Shown here one piece after another: positions 51,055-59,515 of a stretch of DNA of 64,000 nt. The notes below the pieces were generated by a model. It was given only the letters and a program-made list of their open reading frames with translations. It was not told where the DNA came from and ran no database searches. The position numbers and the translations under genes were made by a program. Within the stretch, counting starts at the first letter, position 1. Each line of letters opens with the position of its first letter. The stretch spans positions 1,178,001-1,242,000 of the forward strand of contig CAWIGL010000002.1 in the NCBI GenBank assembly GCA_963835595.1, written 5' to 3'. This DNA is from CAWEPK01 sp963835595. GTDB taxonomy: Bacteria > Desulfobacterota > Syntrophorhabdia > Syntrophorhabdales > WCHB1-27.

Positions 51055-51426
51055 TCCGGGTTCACGTCGTCGAAAAGGGCATCCTTCTCTTCGATGGCCC
51101 TATCCCTGTGCGATTTCAGTAACAGTAGCACAAAGCGGCCGAAGGCTGCAAGCCAAATGGGAGCGCGGACCAGGGCAAGCGCATTTGAACTTTCGTTGCA
51201 CGTAATGGAAGGGAGCGTATCTCCCTCACTTCTCCACGCTCAGGTTCAAATGCGCTTGCCCTTTCCTGCAGGGCCTTCACGATTGTTTTTTAAGACTCAA
51301 CGCCTTAGACTATTATGCAGGCTTGCTGGCTCCCGTCAGGCCGTATCGAAGGGCCGGGCAGACTTTCGGCCGAGGCTCCGACGCTCGAAAACAAAGATTG
51401 GGCAGACACCGCAAAAGGAGGACCGG
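51055..51426. other. 372-base divergent region between ileS and the LUD gene
   Basis: No gene is visible. It contains the long inverted repeat at 51172-51262. After it a CCTGCAGG palindrome and the T-run of gattgtttttt (51281-51291) follow on the plus strand. Promoters for both ileS and the LUD gene must lie here, but I cannot place them with confidence. Confidence 0.4.
51172..51262. repeat. Perfect 19-bp inverted repeat with nested hairpin
   Basis: AGGGCAAGCGCATTTGAAC (51172-51190) is repeated exactly in inverse orientation at 51244-51262. The 53-base interior carries GGGAG-CGTAT-CTCCC (51211-51225) and an alternative GAGCG / CGCTC pairing, so two folds compete. A perfect stem of this length is rare by chance. 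Confidence 0.7.
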
Positions 51427-52071
51427 ATGGCGACAGAATATGAGAAGTGGTTTCGTGAGCTGCAGGTAAAGAGGACGATAGATGCGCTGAAAAAGAACAA
51501 TTTCGACGCCAGGTTCGCACCGGATGGGGCGGATGCGCTGAAACAGATCTTCTCGATGGTGCCGGAAGGGGCGACCGTGGGCGTCGGGGGGTCGGTGACG
51601 CTCGGCCAGATAGGGTTTTTCGACGAGGCCAAGAAGCACAAGGTGACGCTCCTCAACCCTGCGACCCCCGGCCTCTCGCCCGATGACGCCCTCAAGATGC
51701 GCAAGGACATCCTCACGGCGGACGTCTTCCTGGCGAGCAGCAACGCAGTCACCGAGGACGGGGAGCTGTACAACGTCGACGCAACGGGGAACCGGGTGGG
51801 GGCGATGACCTTCGGCCCGAAAAAGGTGATCCTCGTATGCGGGGTCAACAAGATCGTCAAGGACATCGCAGAGGCGGAGGCGCGGGTCCGGGACTGGACC
51901 TCCCCGATGAACGCCAGGCGGCTTTCGTACAAGACGCCGTGCGCAGAGACGGGGGAATGCATGGACTGCTCCTCGCCCCAGAGGATATGCAATATTTACG
52001 TAATCTTCGCCAAGAAGCCGGCGCGGACGGACATGACGGTCCTGCTGGTAGGGGAGACGCTGGGGTTCTAG
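51427..52071 (+). CDS. LUD-domain protein (LutC/YkgG-type, DUF162)
   Basis: The 214-residue single-domain protein matches the LUD family (lactate-utilisation type): VKRTIDALKKNNFDARFAPD, VPEGATVGVGGSVTLGQIGF, VFLASSNAVTEDGELYNVDA and NKIVKDIAEAEARVRDW. A cysteine pair in CAETGECMDCSSPQRICNIY lies near the end. LutC-like proteins often accompany LutA/LutB or other redox enzymes; here it is solitary. AAAAGGAGG lies ahead of ATG 51427. Substrate unknown. Confidence 0.83.
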   Translation: MATEYEKWFRELQVKRTIDALKKNNFDARFAPDGADALKQIFSMVPEGATVGVGGSVTLGQIGFFDEAKKHKVTLLNPATPGLSPDDALKMRKDILTADVFLASSNAVTEDGELYNVDATGNRVGAMTFGPKKVILVCGVNKIVKDIAEAEARVRDWTSPMNARRLSYKTPCAETGECMDCSSPQRICNIYVIFAKKPARTDMTVLLVGETLGF

Positions 52072-52086
52072 AGGGGCGAAGGCGGC

Positions 52087-52533
52087 CTAAATAGTCATGG
52101 TGTAGCCCTGTTTTGCCAACTGGCCGACCTGGGCCAGGTAGTTTTTAAGCAGGCTGGCCGTCGACCTGTTCTGCGCCGCCGCCGTCCCTGAACTGCTCGC
52201 GGTGTTGCTCGCCGGAGATCGCAGGTTGACGAGCGACGAGGTTGAGATAGAGAACAGGCCGGGGGCGGTCCCGGCCGACAGGGCGGCTGCGAACTCGCTG
52301 GGGCTGATGACCCCGTCACCGTTCGTGTCGGCCTTCGCGAATGCCTGGTCCAGGGTCGGGCTGCCCTTGGAGGCGCCGGTCAAGCCCTTTCTGCCGGCGC
52401 TCATGGCGGCCGTTATCTCCTTCTTGTCGATCACCCCGTCACCGTTCGTGTCGAGCCGGCCAAACAAGACCTGTCTCAACTGCGACATCGTGCTCCATCC
52501 ACTTGAGCTTGCGCTCGTAATGCCGCTTACCAT
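52087..52533 (-). CDS. EF-hand calcium-binding protein
   Basis: The 148-residue protein has two canonical EF-hand loops, DTNGDGVIDKKE and DTNGDGVISPSE, each with the Asp-Asn-Asp-Glu spacing needed for calcium. The C-terminus is Ser/Ala-rich and ends in a helix. No signal peptide is evident. ATG 52533 has AAGGAGG 5 bases upstream, so the longer reading of this frame is not used. Function unknown; similar two-hand proteins act as calcium sensors or buffers. Confidence 0.8.
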   Translation of the reverse strand: MVSGITSASSSGWSTMSQLRQVLFGRLDTNGDGVIDKKEITAAMSAGRKGLTGASKGSPTLDQAFAKADTNGDGVISPSEFAAALSAGTAPGLFSISTSSLVNLRSPASNTASSSGTAAAQNRSTASLLKNYLAQVGQLAKQGYTMTI

Positions 52534-52713
52534 GACAACCTCCTTTCCGGCCGTCTGTCTCTTTCCTTGCGGACGGCTGTGCATGATGCCCTGCAAAGTA
52601 GGGGCCACGGCACACAGGCCGAAAAGACGCGGAAAATCGGCCTTAAGGCAGGGGAAAATAATTCCCCATGCGGAAAGAAATTCCTGGTCTTCCTTATGCC
52701 GGGGCCAGCGGGT

Positions 52714-52959
52714 CTTTGTGAGCGGGGACGACCCGCAAGCGGGTACCCCGACGAGCTTTGCTCGTGGAGGGGGCGCCAGGGCACCCGCGCGGCGGCACGC
52801 CGCGTGGGTCGCCAATAATTGCCTGTCCTAAGGCACGCCAAAGCTCCAAGGATGATAGTCGGATGCAAAAGGCACGGGAACGAAAAAGAGCGTAAAACGG
52901 CTTTTATGTGGAGAGAGTAATGGTATCCCTGTAGCAAGCTACAGGGAATCAACAAGTTG
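52714..52959 (-). repeat. Dispersed hairpin-rich repeat, copy 2
   Basis: This is the second copy of the element at 41839-42041, in inverse orientation. It is about 43 bases longer, with the extra length being GC hairpin sequence (around 52760-52800) and an ACCCGC-TT-GCGGGT hairpin. It is read in the direction of the HAD gene, and its conserved start includes that gene's stop codon (ttgTTGA, complement of 52949-52951). The remaining part of the 52534-52948 gap carries no gene. Confidence 0.75.
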
Positions 52960-53614
52960 GCGAGAGGCGGACGCGGCGCGCTATGTCCGGGACCGCCCTT
53001 ATATCGTCCGCAATGTATGCGGCCCCTGCGCCCTCAAGGTCGGTCCTCGTAGTCCTGCCTGCAAGCAGCCCGACCGTATGGACCCCGGATGCATTGCCTG
53101 CGATCATGTCCGTCGGGTGGTCGCCTACGAGCAGGGCATCGCGCGCCTCTACGCCGAGCGCCGCCAGGACCGCCCGGACGTGGGCCGGCTCGGGCTTCAC
53201 CGCCCGCACGTCGTCCCTCGTCGCAACGGCATCGACGTAGGTCCTTATGTCGGGGAAGACCTTTTCGACGGCGGCCGTGCAGTTCCTCGTAATCACGCCT
53301 ATCAGGAGACCTTCGCGCCGCAGGGCCGCAAGCACGTCCCGCGTATACGGGTAGACCTCCTTGCCGGAGGCCGCTTCGACTTCCATGCGGCAAAGTACGC
53401 CCAGGGCCTCCTTCCTGAAGGCGTCCCCCTTGTCGCCTATCAGCCCTTCAATGGCGTAGATCATCTCCAGGATGTAGAGGCCGTCGAGGCGGCGGACTGC
53501 GTCAGCAGAGGCATACCTTGCGGCTATGGCCTCGATCGCCTTCCGCATCGCCCCGAAATCGAGGGTCAGCTCGGTGAGGGTGCCGTCGAAGTCGAAGATC
53601 ACGGCCTTAAGCAT
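52949..53614 (-). CDS. HAD-superfamily phosphatase (phosphoglycolate phosphatase-like)
   Basis: The 221-residue HAD hydrolase has motif I FDFDGTLTEL, motif II GVITRN, the lysine of motif III in AVKPEP, and motif IV LLVGDHPTDMIAGNASG. A helical cap domain (about 15-85) places it with the PGP/beta-phosphoglucomutase-like group. Its start overlaps the adenine deaminase stop (TGATG), so the two are co-transcribed. The last residues SPTC and the stop codon lie within the dispersed repeat, suggesting the original 3' end was altered. Confidence 0.85.
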   Translation of the reverse strand: MLKAVIFDFDGTLTELTLDFGAMRKAIEAIAARYASADAVRRLDGLYILEMIYAIEGLIGDKGDAFRKEALGVLCRMEVEAASGKEVYPYTRDVLAALRREGLLIGVITRNCTAAVEKVFPDIRTYVDAVATRDDVRAVKPEPAHVRAVLAALGVEARDALLVGDHPTDMIAGNASGVHTVGLLAGRTTRTDLEGAGAAYIADDIRAVPDIARRVRLSPTC

Positions 53615-55288
53615 CAGGCGTCGCCGACGTACCGCGCGGTCCCGATGTGGAAGAGGCCTTTCATGGTAAGCCGCAGGTTGGGGATGACGGGCAGCGAGAG
53701 GAACGACATCTGGGAGAAGGGGTTTTTCATGCGGATGCCCATCTGCCTGGCCAGCCGGTCGAGGGCACGCTCGCGCGCAAGGAGGGACGGGGCGTCAAGG
53801 TCCGAGATGATGCCTAAATACGGCATGGGCAGGACGAGGGCGGACCCCCTGTGCGAGGCGGCCATACCTCCCCCGGATGACTTCAGCAGGCCGAAGACCT
53901 TGCGGATGTCGTCCGGGTTGTCGCCTACGATGACGAGGTTGTGGCTGTCGTGGGCGTAGGTGGTGCCGATGGCGCCGCCTTTGAGGCCGAACCCGTGCAC
54001 CAGGCAGAAGCCGTATGCCGGGTCTGCCCTGTAGCGGTCGAAGACGTACGCGAAGACGAGGTCCCTTTCGTGGTCGCAGGCGAGATAGCCGTCCTCTGTT
54101 GGCACGTCCACCACCAGGTCTTCCGTTATGATCGAGCCTTCCCTGACGCCTATGGCGCGCACCTTCCCCGCGCCGGCCTTTTTGCGGAACCCGTCTTTGG
54201 GGAAAGGCGCCGTGTTGAGCTTCGAGGAGGCGCGGCCGTCGGCCGGTCCGTCACCCGTTGCAGTGATGTCGTCGCCTTCCCTGTAAACAACGCGCCCGTC
54301 CTTGACCGTTGCCAGGACGCGCATCTGCTCCGGCCTGTCGAAGACAACGAGGTCCGCGCGCCTCCCGACGGCGAGCCGCGCCCGGTCCACGAGGCCGAAG
54401 TACGCGGCGGGGTTCGCAGTGACGAGCCTGAGCGCCCTGAAAATGGGGACCTTCAGAGGTGACGAGCAGGCTGACCAGGCGGTCGAGGTGGCCGGACTCG
54501 AAGAGGTCGCGGGCGGAGACATCGTCCGTGCACAGGGACAGGCTCGCAAGGTTGCCCGGCCGGATCAGGCCGGCGAGGTTCGACAGGTCGCGGCTGACCG
54601 AGCCTTCCCGCAGGAACAAGTGCATCCCCGCCTTCAGCTTTTCCTCTCCTTCTGCTGCCTGGGTGACCTCGTGGTCCGAATAGATGCCCGCAGACATGTA
54701 TCGGTCGAGGTCGTCCCCCGAAAGGCCCGGGGCGTGGCCGTCGACGGGCTTGCCGGCAAATAGCGCGATCTTTTGCATGATCGCCTTGCTCCGCCCTATG
54801 ACGGCAGGCACGTCCATCACCTCTCCGAGGCCTATCACCCCTTTCATCCGCTTAAGCCGCCTCATCTCGGCGACGCCTATAACGCCTGCCCCCGATTCCC
54901 AGGGGCACGACGGCACGCACGAAGGGGCCATGACGAAAAGGTCGAGGGGAAGACGCTCCGCAAGCGCAAGATACCAGGCGAAGCGCCTCCATGCCGCCCG
55001 CGTTGGCCGTCTCGTGGAGGTCGGTTACGACGGTCGTCGTGCCGTGGGCAAGAAAGGCCTTGAAATAGCGGGCCGGCAGGAGGTGCAGCCCCTCTACGTG
55101 GAGGTGGCTGTCGATGAAGCCGGTCGAGACGTAGCAGCCTTCCGCGTCTATGACCTCGGCCGCATCAGAGGCCGAAAAAGACGCAATCCTCCCGTCTGCG
55201 ATGGAAAGGTCGGTCTTTTCGCCCCTCTCGTTGAGCGGGTCGGCGAGGATGGCGTTTCTTATGAGAAGGTCCGCTATCCGTCCTATGA
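53614..55288 (-). pseudogene. ade: Adenine deaminase, broken by two frameshifts and lacking a clear start codon
   Basis: Joined across three frames the sequence covers a full adenine deaminase (about 558 residues), which converts adenine to hypoxanthine. The first part has YVSTGFIDSHLHVEGLHLLP and TTTVVTDLHETANAGG (metal ligands). The frame then moves +1 near 54980, continuing AWYLALAERLPLDLFVMAPS to GHAPGLSGDDLDRYMSAGIY and SDHEVT. A second +1 shift near 54455 leads into VPIFRALRLVTANPAAYFGL and the C-terminal domain. No ATG, GTG or TTG is in frame after the serA stop. Both breaks look like single inserted bases, so errors or recent decay are possible. Confidence 0.75.
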
Positions 55289-56863
55289 GAGGTCAATCCT
55301 TCTTACGTCGATGACATTGGGTATTTTCGATATCTCTTTCAGCAGCCCGTCATCGATCTCGTTATCTACGTCGATCAGGCATAGCACCAGGCCGCCCTGC
55401 TCTTCCCTGCCCAGATGTATCCTGGCGATATTTATGCCTCTCTTCGCCAGCGTCGTGCCCAGCCCGCCGACCGTGCCCGGCTTGTCTTTGCCGAGGATAA
55501 AGAGCACGTTCCCGGTCAGCTCCGAATCGACGGCGATGTGGTTCACCCTGAGGAGTCTCGGCTCCTTCTTGCCCAAAAGCGTGCCGTAGACCGCGTTCTC
55601 GCCGTTCTTCCCGGTGAGCTTTATGGCGAGGAGGCTCGTGAAGTCCTCGTGCTCCTTTTCCTTGATCTCCTTGATCTTGATGCCCCGCGACTGCGCTATG
55701 AGGCGGGCGTTTACGTAATTCACGTCCGTGACGTGGGGGGTCAGTATGCTCTTCACGATGCCCTGCGTCAGGATCTTCGTCTCCACCTCGCCGATGGCGC
55801 CTGAGTACTCGATCTCCACCTGCTTGATGGGCGGCTCCGTGATAAGCGAGACGAACCGCGCGAGCCTCTCGGAGAGGGCGAGGTACGGGGATATCTGGGC
55901 GAGCACCTCCCTGGAGACGCCCGGCGCGTTCACGCTGTTCTTTATCACGCCGTTCAGCGCGAAATCTACGATCTGGTTAGCGATGTCGATGGCGACCTTG
56001 CTCTGCGCCTCCTTCGTCGATGCGCCGAGGTGCGGGGTCGCCACCACCTTTTCGGACATGACCAGAGGGTGGTCCTTGGGCGGCGGCTCCTGCTCGAAGA
56101 CGTCGAGGGCCGCCCCGGCGACCTGCCCCTCCTCGATCGTCCGGTACAGGTCTTTCTCGTTGATGATGCCGCCCCGCGCCGTGTTGACGATGAAGACGCC
56201 TTTCTTCGTCTTGGCGAGGTTGCCCTTGTTGATAAGGTTCTTCGTCTCCTTGAGCATCGGCAGGTGGACAGTTATGAAATCGCTCCTCGCAAGGAGCGTA
56301 TCCAGGTCTACGAGCTCGATGCCCTTCTGGGCGGCCGCCTCCTTCGTGACGTAGAGGTCGTAGGCCAATACCTTCATGCCGAGGGCGACGCCTTTCTCTG
56401 CGACGATCATCCCGATGTTGCCTATGCCTATGACGCCCAGGGTCTTATCGTAGACCTCCACGCCCATCAGGAGCTTCTTCTCCCACTTCCCCTCCTTCAT
56501 CGTGCGGTCTGCGAGGGCCACCTTTCTGGCGAGGGCGAAGATGAGGGCCAGGGCGTGCTCGGCAGCGGCGAGGGCGTTGCCCTGCGGCGTGTTCATGACT
56601 ACGATCCCTTTCTCGGTCGCAGCCTCGACATCGACGTTGTCCACGCCGATGCCCGCCCTGCCGATCACCTTAAGCCTGTCCGCCTTTTGGATGATCTCCT
56701 TCGTTACCTTCGTCGCGCTCCGCACGATGAGGGCGTCGTATCCCCCGATAATGGCTTGCAGCTCTTCCTTCTTCAGGTCGGTCTTCACGTCCACGTCCAG
56801 CTTGTTGGACTTGAGGATTTCGACCGCCTTATCGGACATCGCGTCTGCGATCAGTATCTTCAT
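55283..56863 (-). CDS. serA: D-3-phosphoglycerate dehydrogenase
   Basis: This 526-residue long-form SerA oxidises 3-phosphoglycerate with NAD as the first step of serine synthesis. It has the Rossmann motif GVIGIGNIGMIVAEKG, catalytic residues in NTARGGIINEKDL and TPHLGASTKEAQ, a middle substrate-binding domain, and a C-terminal ACT domain (LFILGKDKPGTVGGLGTTLA) that usually mediates serine feedback. It lies 10 bases downstream of a class V aminotransferase on the same strand. Confidence 0.95.
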   Translation of the reverse strand: MKILIADAMSDKAVEILKSNKLDVDVKTDLKKEELQAIIGGYDALIVRSATKVTKEIIQKADRLKVIGRAGIGVDNVDVEAATEKGIVVMNTPQGNALAAAEHALALIFALARKVALADRTMKEGKWEKKLLMGVEVYDKTLGVIGIGNIGMIVAEKGVALGMKVLAYDLYVTKEAAAQKGIELVDLDTLLARSDFITVHLPMLKETKNLINKGNLAKTKKGVFIVNTARGGIINEKDLYRTIEEGQVAGAALDVFEQEPPPKDHPLVMSEKVVATPHLGASTKEAQSKVAIDIANQIVDFALNGVIKNSVNAPGVSREVLAQISPYLALSERLARFVSLITEPPIKQVEIEYSGAIGEVETKILTQGIVKSILTPHVTDVNYVNARLIAQSRGIKIKEIKEKEHEDFTSLLAIKLTGKNGENAVYGTLLGKKEPRLLRVNHIAVDSELTGNVLFILGKDKPGTVGGLGTTLAKRGINIARIHLGREEQGGLVLCLIDVDNEIDDGLLKEISKIPNVIDVRRIDLS

Positions 56864-56873
56864 GGCCTCTCCT

Positions 56874-58013
56874 TTACCCGTCTTTCAAGGAGTCGGTCGC
56901 GGCAGCGACGCCCTTGCCCATCTCGAACTTGTACCCGAGGTCGCGCAGCGTGAACTCCAGGGCCGCGATTGCGGTGATCACGTCGTACTTGTCGGCATAT
57001 CCCAGCGTCGCGATCCTGAAGATCTTTCCCTTGAGCTGGTCCTGGCCGCCAGCGCCCGTGACTCCGTATTTCTTCCAGAGGGTCTTGTAAATGGCCTGCC
57101 CGTCGATGCCAACGGGTGCTACAATCGCCGTTACCGCAGGGCTTGGCGACTTGGCGAAGACCTTGAGGCCGAGGGCCGTCGCCCCGGTCCTCGTCGCGGC
57201 AGCCAGCTTGTCGATCCTTTTGTAGATGTTCTCAAGGCCCTCCTGCTTTATCATGCGCAGCGATTCCAATAAGCCCGCGATCAGCGAGATGGCGGGCGTG
57301 AAATTCGTCTGGTTCTTCTCCAGGTTTGTCCGCTCTTTCGCCCAGTTGAAGTAGAATTTCGGCAGCTTAGACGTTTTGTTGAACCCCCATGCCTTGTCGC
57401 TGACTGCGGCGAAGGCCAGCCCAGGCGGCAGCATCAATGCCTTCTGCGAGCCGCCCACGAGCACATCGATGTTCCAGGCGTCAAGGGGCAGCTCGAAGAC
57501 GCCGACGCCCGTAATGCCGTCTACTACCATGAGCGTGTTGGGGTAGTTCTTTACGATGGCTGCGACTTCCTTTACGGGGAACTTCACGCCCGTCGAGGTC
57601 TCCGTCGCCTGCATATAGACCGCCTTCACTTCGGGGTTCGCCTTCAGCGTCTTCTCGACGAGGGCAGGGTCGAGGGCGTCGCCCCAGGGAAGGTCGATGT
57701 TGATCGCCTCCACTCCGTAGGCCTTGCATATATTGGCCCACCTCTCCCCGAACTTACCGCTCCTTATACAGATAGCCCTGTCATGCGCGGAAAGGGCGTT
57801 GGTTACGGCGCTTTCCATGGCGCCCGTGCCCGACGAGGCGAAGATGAGGACCTCGCTCTTCGTGCCGAAAACGTACTTAAGGTTTGCCCTCACCTCTTCC
57901 ATTACCGCCTCGAAAAGCGGGTTGCGGTGATGGAGGATCGGTTCCGCCATTTTCAGAAGCACTTCCGGCGGGATGGTGGTGGGGCCGGGCGCCAGCAGAT
58001 ATCTCTTCTCCAT
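56874..58013 (-). CDS. Class V aminotransferase (alanine/serine-glyoxylate type), serine-pathway partner of SerA
   Basis: This 379-residue PLP enzyme begins LAPGPTTIPPEVL and has ILHHRNPLFEAVM, the PLP lysine in LVGGSQKALMLPPG, and a C-terminal GGQDQLKGKIFRIATLGYAD with the carboxylate-binding arginine. The family includes serine-glyoxylate, alanine-glyoxylate and serine-pyruvate aminotransferases. Because serA is the next gene, a role in making phosphoserine in place of SerC is likely in anaerobes, but a serine-glyoxylate role cannot be excluded. Its promoter is at 58122-58151. Confidence 0.85.
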   Translation of the reverse strand: MEKRYLLAPGPTTIPPEVLLKMAEPILHHRNPLFEAVMEEVRANLKYVFGTKSEVLIFASSGTGAMESAVTNALSAHDRAICIRSGKFGERWANICKAYGVEAINIDLPWGDALDPALVEKTLKANPEVKAVYMQATETSTGVKFPVKEVAAIVKNYPNTLMVVDGITGVGVFELPLDAWNIDVLVGGSQKALMLPPGLAFAAVSDKAWGFNKTSKLPKFYFNWAKERTNLEKNQTNFTPAISLIAGLLESLRMIKQEGLENIYKRIDKLAAATRTGATALGLKVFAKSPSPAVTAIVAPVGIDGQAIYKTLWKKYGVTGAGGQDQLKGKIFRIATLGYADKYDVITAIAALEFTLRDLGYKFEMGKGVAAATDSLKDG

Positions 58014-58121
58014 GTATTCCTCCTTCTATTTCTATACCAATTGCCGCAGAACATCCGTGGGGGACACCGGTCGTGCCTTGATTGCTCGATTGCCTTCCTT
58101 CCGGTTTTCTTCGGCGTCTAT

Positions 58122-58151
58122 ATTGTAAGAGATTTTGACCGAAAACGTCAA
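58122..58151 (-). promoter_or_regulatory. Promoter for the aminotransferase-serA operon
   Basis: On the minus strand TTGACG (complement of 58146-58151) is 18 bp from TACAAT (complement of 58122-58127). The leader is about 100 bases. The remainder of the divergent region 58014-58315 holds nothing else that I can identify. Confidence 0.55.
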
Positions 58152-58315
58152 GGAAAACGGGCAAAATCGGGACGCTGGGGCGCGCGGGCGACCTGTTGCG
58201 GCCGGAAACAGGCCATTTTGCCCGTAAAGGTTTGTATACAGAAAAAGGGGGAGTCCGCGGCCCGTGGAACAAATTCCCCATGCATTGCCTCCCGATGTGG
58301 TATTATATTTGTTCA

Positions 58316-59515
58316 ATGGATAGGATTTATTTCGACCATGCAGCGACGACGCCCGTCGACCCGAGGGTCATGGATGCGATGCGCCCGTATTTCACCGAGC
58401 ATTTCGGGAACCCCTCGTCGGTGCTCCTGGAGGAAGGGGCCGAGCCGCAAAAGGCCCTTAAGGAGGCAAGGGCGCAGGTTGCAAGCCTCCTGAACGCCTC
58501 CGCCGATGAGATCGTCTTCACGGGGTCGGCGACGGAGTCGAACAACCTTGCCGTGAAGGGGCTTGCCCTGGCAAACAGGCAGAAGGGCAATAGGATACTC
58601 TTCTCCGAGATCGAGCATTACTCGATCATGCACCAGGCCGATTTCCTGAAAAGCCTCGGCTTCGAGGTGGACTACGTCAGGGTGGACCCTTACGGCATCG
58701 TCGATCTGGAAGACCTTAAGAGAAAGGCAGTGCCCGGCACGGTCCTCGTGTCGGTGATGCACGCAAACCTTGAGATAGGCACGATAGAGCCCGTCAGGGA
58801 GATCGCCCTTTTCCTGAAAGGACGGGGCATCCTCTTTCACTCGGACGGGGCGGGTACGTGCGGCATGATACCTGTGGATGCGGCCGACCTCATGGTCGAT
58901 TCGATGACCGTCTCCGCCCACCAGTTCTACGGTCCGAAAGGGGCTGCGGCCCTTTATTTGCGGAAAGGGACAGCCCTGCGGCCTATCGTCCAGGGCGGCT
59001 ACCAGGAAATGGGCTACAGGGCGGGCACGGAGAACGTGCCTGCCATCGTCGGCTTTGGCGAGGCGTGCAGGATAGCGGCATCGGAGATGGCGGAAAGGGT
59101 GGAAAGGCTCACCACCCTGGGTCAAAAGCTGTGGAAGGGAATAGAGAAGCAGATCGATTATCTCCACTTTACGGGCCACCCTGCGTTGAGGCTCCCAGGC
59201 CACGTCAGCTTCTGGATAGAGTTCGTCGAGGGCGAGTCTTTGCTTTTGTGGCTCAACCTGAACGGCATAGCCTCTGCGAGTGGGAGCGCCTGCGCCTCGA
59301 ACGTCCTCGCAGCAGACGAGACCGGGCTGAAGGCGTCTCACGTGCTCACGGCTGTCGGCGTGCCCCCGGAGATATGCCACGGCTCGATAGCCTTCACGCT
59401 CGGCAGGGAAAACACGGAAGCGGAGGTCGATTTCACCCTCTCGGTCCTGCCCGGCATAGTGGAGAGGCTGAGAGAGATGTCGCCCCTTTATCAAAAAGCG
59501 CTAGGAGGTAAGTAA
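58316..59515 (+). CDS. IscS/NifS-family cysteine desulfurase-like protein lacking the PLP lysine
   Basis: The 399-residue class V fold protein has DHAATTPVDPRVMDAM and FGNPSS at the start, His101 in SEIEHYSIMHQ, and the active-site cysteine Cys326 in ASASGSACAS. In place of the usual SxHK the sequence reads SAHQFYGPKG, so Gln203 replaces the lysine that forms the Schiff base with PLP. The VDAAQ motif also reads SDGAGTCG, losing the PLP-contacting Gln. The usual desulfurase reaction looks impaired. Loss of this lysine is known in Archaeoglobus fulgidus IscS. It is translationally coupled to iscU (TAATG). No Shine-Dalgarno precedes the ATG. Confidence 0.88.
   Translation: MDRIYFDHAATTPVDPRVMDAMRPYFTEHFGNPSSVLLEEGAEPQKALKEARAQVASLLNASADEIVFTGSATESNNLAVKGLALANRQKGNRILFSEIEHYSIMHQADFLKSLGFEVDYVRVDPYGIVDLEDLKRKAVPGTVLVSVMHANLEIGTIEPVREIALFLKGRGILFHSDGAGTCGMIPVDAADLMVDSMTVSAHQFYGPKGAAALYLRKGTALRPIVQGGYQEMGYRAGTENVPAIVGFGEACRIAASEMAERVERLTTLGQKLWKGIEKQIDYLHFTGHPALRLPGHVSFWIEFVEGESLLLWLNLNGIASASGSACASNVLAADETGLKASHVLTAVGVPPEICHGSIAFTLGRENTEAEVDFTLSVLPGIVERLREMSPLYQKALGGK

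Noticed and set aside
51055..51171. T-box-like TGGTCCGCG upstream of ileS on the minus strand
   Set aside because: It lacks the TGGNACCGCG core, and I see no specifier loop or terminator/antiterminator arrangement.
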